64,000 nucleotides of DNA from Pseudonocardia sp. SCN 73-27 (lineage in GTDB: Bacteria > Actinomycetota > Actinomycetes > Mycobacteriales > Pseudonocardiaceae): contig MEGH01000006.1 of assembly GCA_001725415.1 (NCBI GenBank), forward strand, positions 25,022-89,021, given 5' to 3'. This document shows positions 63,048-64,000 of this stretch, one piece after another (position 1 is the first letter of the stretch; each line of letters starts with the position of its first letter). The notes beneath the pieces were generated by a model that saw only the letters and a list, made by a program, of their open reading frames with translations, made no database searches and was not told where the DNA came from. Position numbers and translations under genes: made by a program.

Positions 63048-64000
63048 GTGCCCGCGCCCCTGAGCCCGGAGAACATCCGCAACGCACCGAAGGTCCTGCT
63101 CCACGATCACCTGGATGGCGGTTTGCGGCCATCCTCGATCGTCGAGCTGTCCGATGCCGTCGGCTACCGGTCACTGCCGACGCGCGATCCCGGTGAGCTC
63201 GCCGAGTGGTTCCTCGGTGCCGCTCACAGCGGCTCGCTGGAGCGGTACCTGGAGACGTTCGGCCACACGGTCGCGGTGATGCAGACGGCCGAGGCGCTGT
63301 ACCGCGTCGCGGCCGAGTGCGCCGAGGACCTGGCGGCCGACGGAGTCGTCTACGCCGAGGTCCGGTTCGCCCCGGAGCTGCACACCGAGCGGGGCCTCGA
63401 CCTCGACCAGGTCGTCACCGCGGTGCTGGAGGGCTTCGCCGCCGGCGCCGCGCGCGCGGCGCAGAACGGCCGGTCGACGAGGATCGGCTGCCTGCTCACC
63501 GCCATGCGCCACGCCGCCCGCTCGCGGGAGATCGCCGAGCTCGCGGTGCGCCACCGGGACGCGGGCGTCGTCGGGTTCGACATCGCCGGTGCGGAGAAGG
63601 GCTTCCCGCCCACCCGCCACCTCGACGCGTTCGAGTACGTCCGCCAGCAGAACGCACACGTCACGATCCACGCCGGTGAGGCGTTCGGCCTGCCGTCGAT
63701 CTGGGAGGCCATCCAGTGGTGCGGGGCGCACCGCCTCGGGCACGGGGTGCGCATCGTCGACGACATCTCGCTGGGCAACGACGGCCTGCCCGCGCTGGGC
63801 CGGCTGGCCGCGTTCGTCCGCGACACCCGCATCCCGCTGGAGATGTGCCCGACGTCGAACATCCAGACCGGCGCCGCGGAGTCGATCGCCGAGCACCCGA
63901 TCGGCCTGCTCACCAAGCTGCGGTTCCGGGTCACCGTCAACACCGACAACCGGCTGATGTCGGGCTGCACGATGACCTCGGAGCTGGCCGCGCTCGTCGA
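63048..64000 (+). CDS. add: Adenosine deaminase, 3' end outside the window
   Basis: The first 317 residues of a zinc amidohydrolase converting adenosine to inosine in purine salvage. Metal and catalytic motifs are present: [53 protein letters not shown] and [18 protein letters not shown]. The frame is open to the window edge, so perhaps 40-60 residues are missing. GTG 63048 gives the start [20 protein letters not shown], as in other actinobacterial Add proteins. Confidence 0.94.
   Translation, partial: MPAPLSPENIRNAPKVLLHDHLDGGLRPSSIVELSDAVGYRSLPTRDPGELAEWFLGAAHSGSLERYLETFGHTVAVMQTAEALYRVAAECAEDLAADGVVYAEVRFAPELHTERGLDLDQVVTAVLEGFAAGAARAAQNGRSTRIGCLLTAMRHAARSREIAELAVRHRDAGVVGFDIAGAEKGFPPTRHLDAFEYVRQQNAHVTIHAGEAFGLPSIWEAIQWCGAHRLGHGVRIVDDISLGNDGLPALGRLAAFVRDTRIPLEMCPTSNIQTGAAESIAEHPIGLLTKLRFRVTVNTDNRLMSGCTMTSELAALV

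Overview
The window is very GC-rich with strongly G/C-ending codons, many GTG starts and 4-base start/stop overlaps. It carries a BldM-like regulator, an SigD/RsdA pair, FO synthase for coenzyme F420, ImuA'/ImuB/DnaE2, MfpA, PerM and a eukaryote-type isocitrate dehydrogenase. This gene set points to a filamentous actinobacterium of the Pseudonocardiales, most likely Pseudonocardia or a close relative (inference). I see no rRNA, tRNA, CRISPR array, insertion sequence or prophage. Comparisons to M. tuberculosis gene order are from memory and were not checked by a search.

Layout. 1-11.1 kb: the tail of an unidentified gene, a BldM-like orphan regulator, SigD with its membrane anti-sigma RsdA, a DUF5319 protein, and the guanine branch of purine synthesis (guaB, guaB3, guaA). 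A small crotonase/SRPBCC operon lies among these, followed by a folate reductase. 11.1-17.3 kb: a LiaF/LiaS/LiaR-like envelope-stress module, a glycine-rich surface protein, a small membrane protein and chorismate mutase. Chorismate mutase has a readable ribosome-mediated attenuator with a Phe/Tyr-rich leader peptide. 17.4-29.8 kb: uvrD1, an SRPBCC protein, an M23 peptidase, a lipase, sucCD, a DUF5336 protein, perM, purN and purH, the same order as in mycobacteria. 29.8-41.5 kb: a GT2 glycosyltransferase, the SOS mutagenesis genes imuA'-imuB and dnaE2 with perfect LexA boxes, and between them an lldD-like oxidase, a MerR/thioredoxin pair and a decayed recQ; then an acetate transporter. 41.8-48.4 kb: mfpA, folD with a DUF3017 protein, icd, a wall-facing SH3-like protein, and a tightly overlapped exonuclease/Ser-Thr kinase/deacylase operon. 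48.4-64 kb: fbiC, a carotenoid-oxygenase/CoA-ligase/luciferase-like operon, a YihY protein, a D-Ala-D-Ala carboxypeptidase, an SRPBCC protein, a MurJ-type flippase with a long Pro-rich head, a coiled-coil protein and the start of adenosine deaminase.

Two signals stand out. First, a dispersed palindromic element of about 51 bp occurs five times, plus one half copy. Two copies lie in frame, in the same phase, inside the cytoplasmic tail of the PerM homologue, where they encode the same peptide motif; the others sit at gene ends or beside the broken recQ. Second, the chorismate mutase leader (FFYGY peptide, 1:2 hairpin, antiterminator, terminator) predicts phenylalanine/tyrosine-controlled termination. 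DnaA-box-like sequences next to both SOS promoters are a third, weaker signal.
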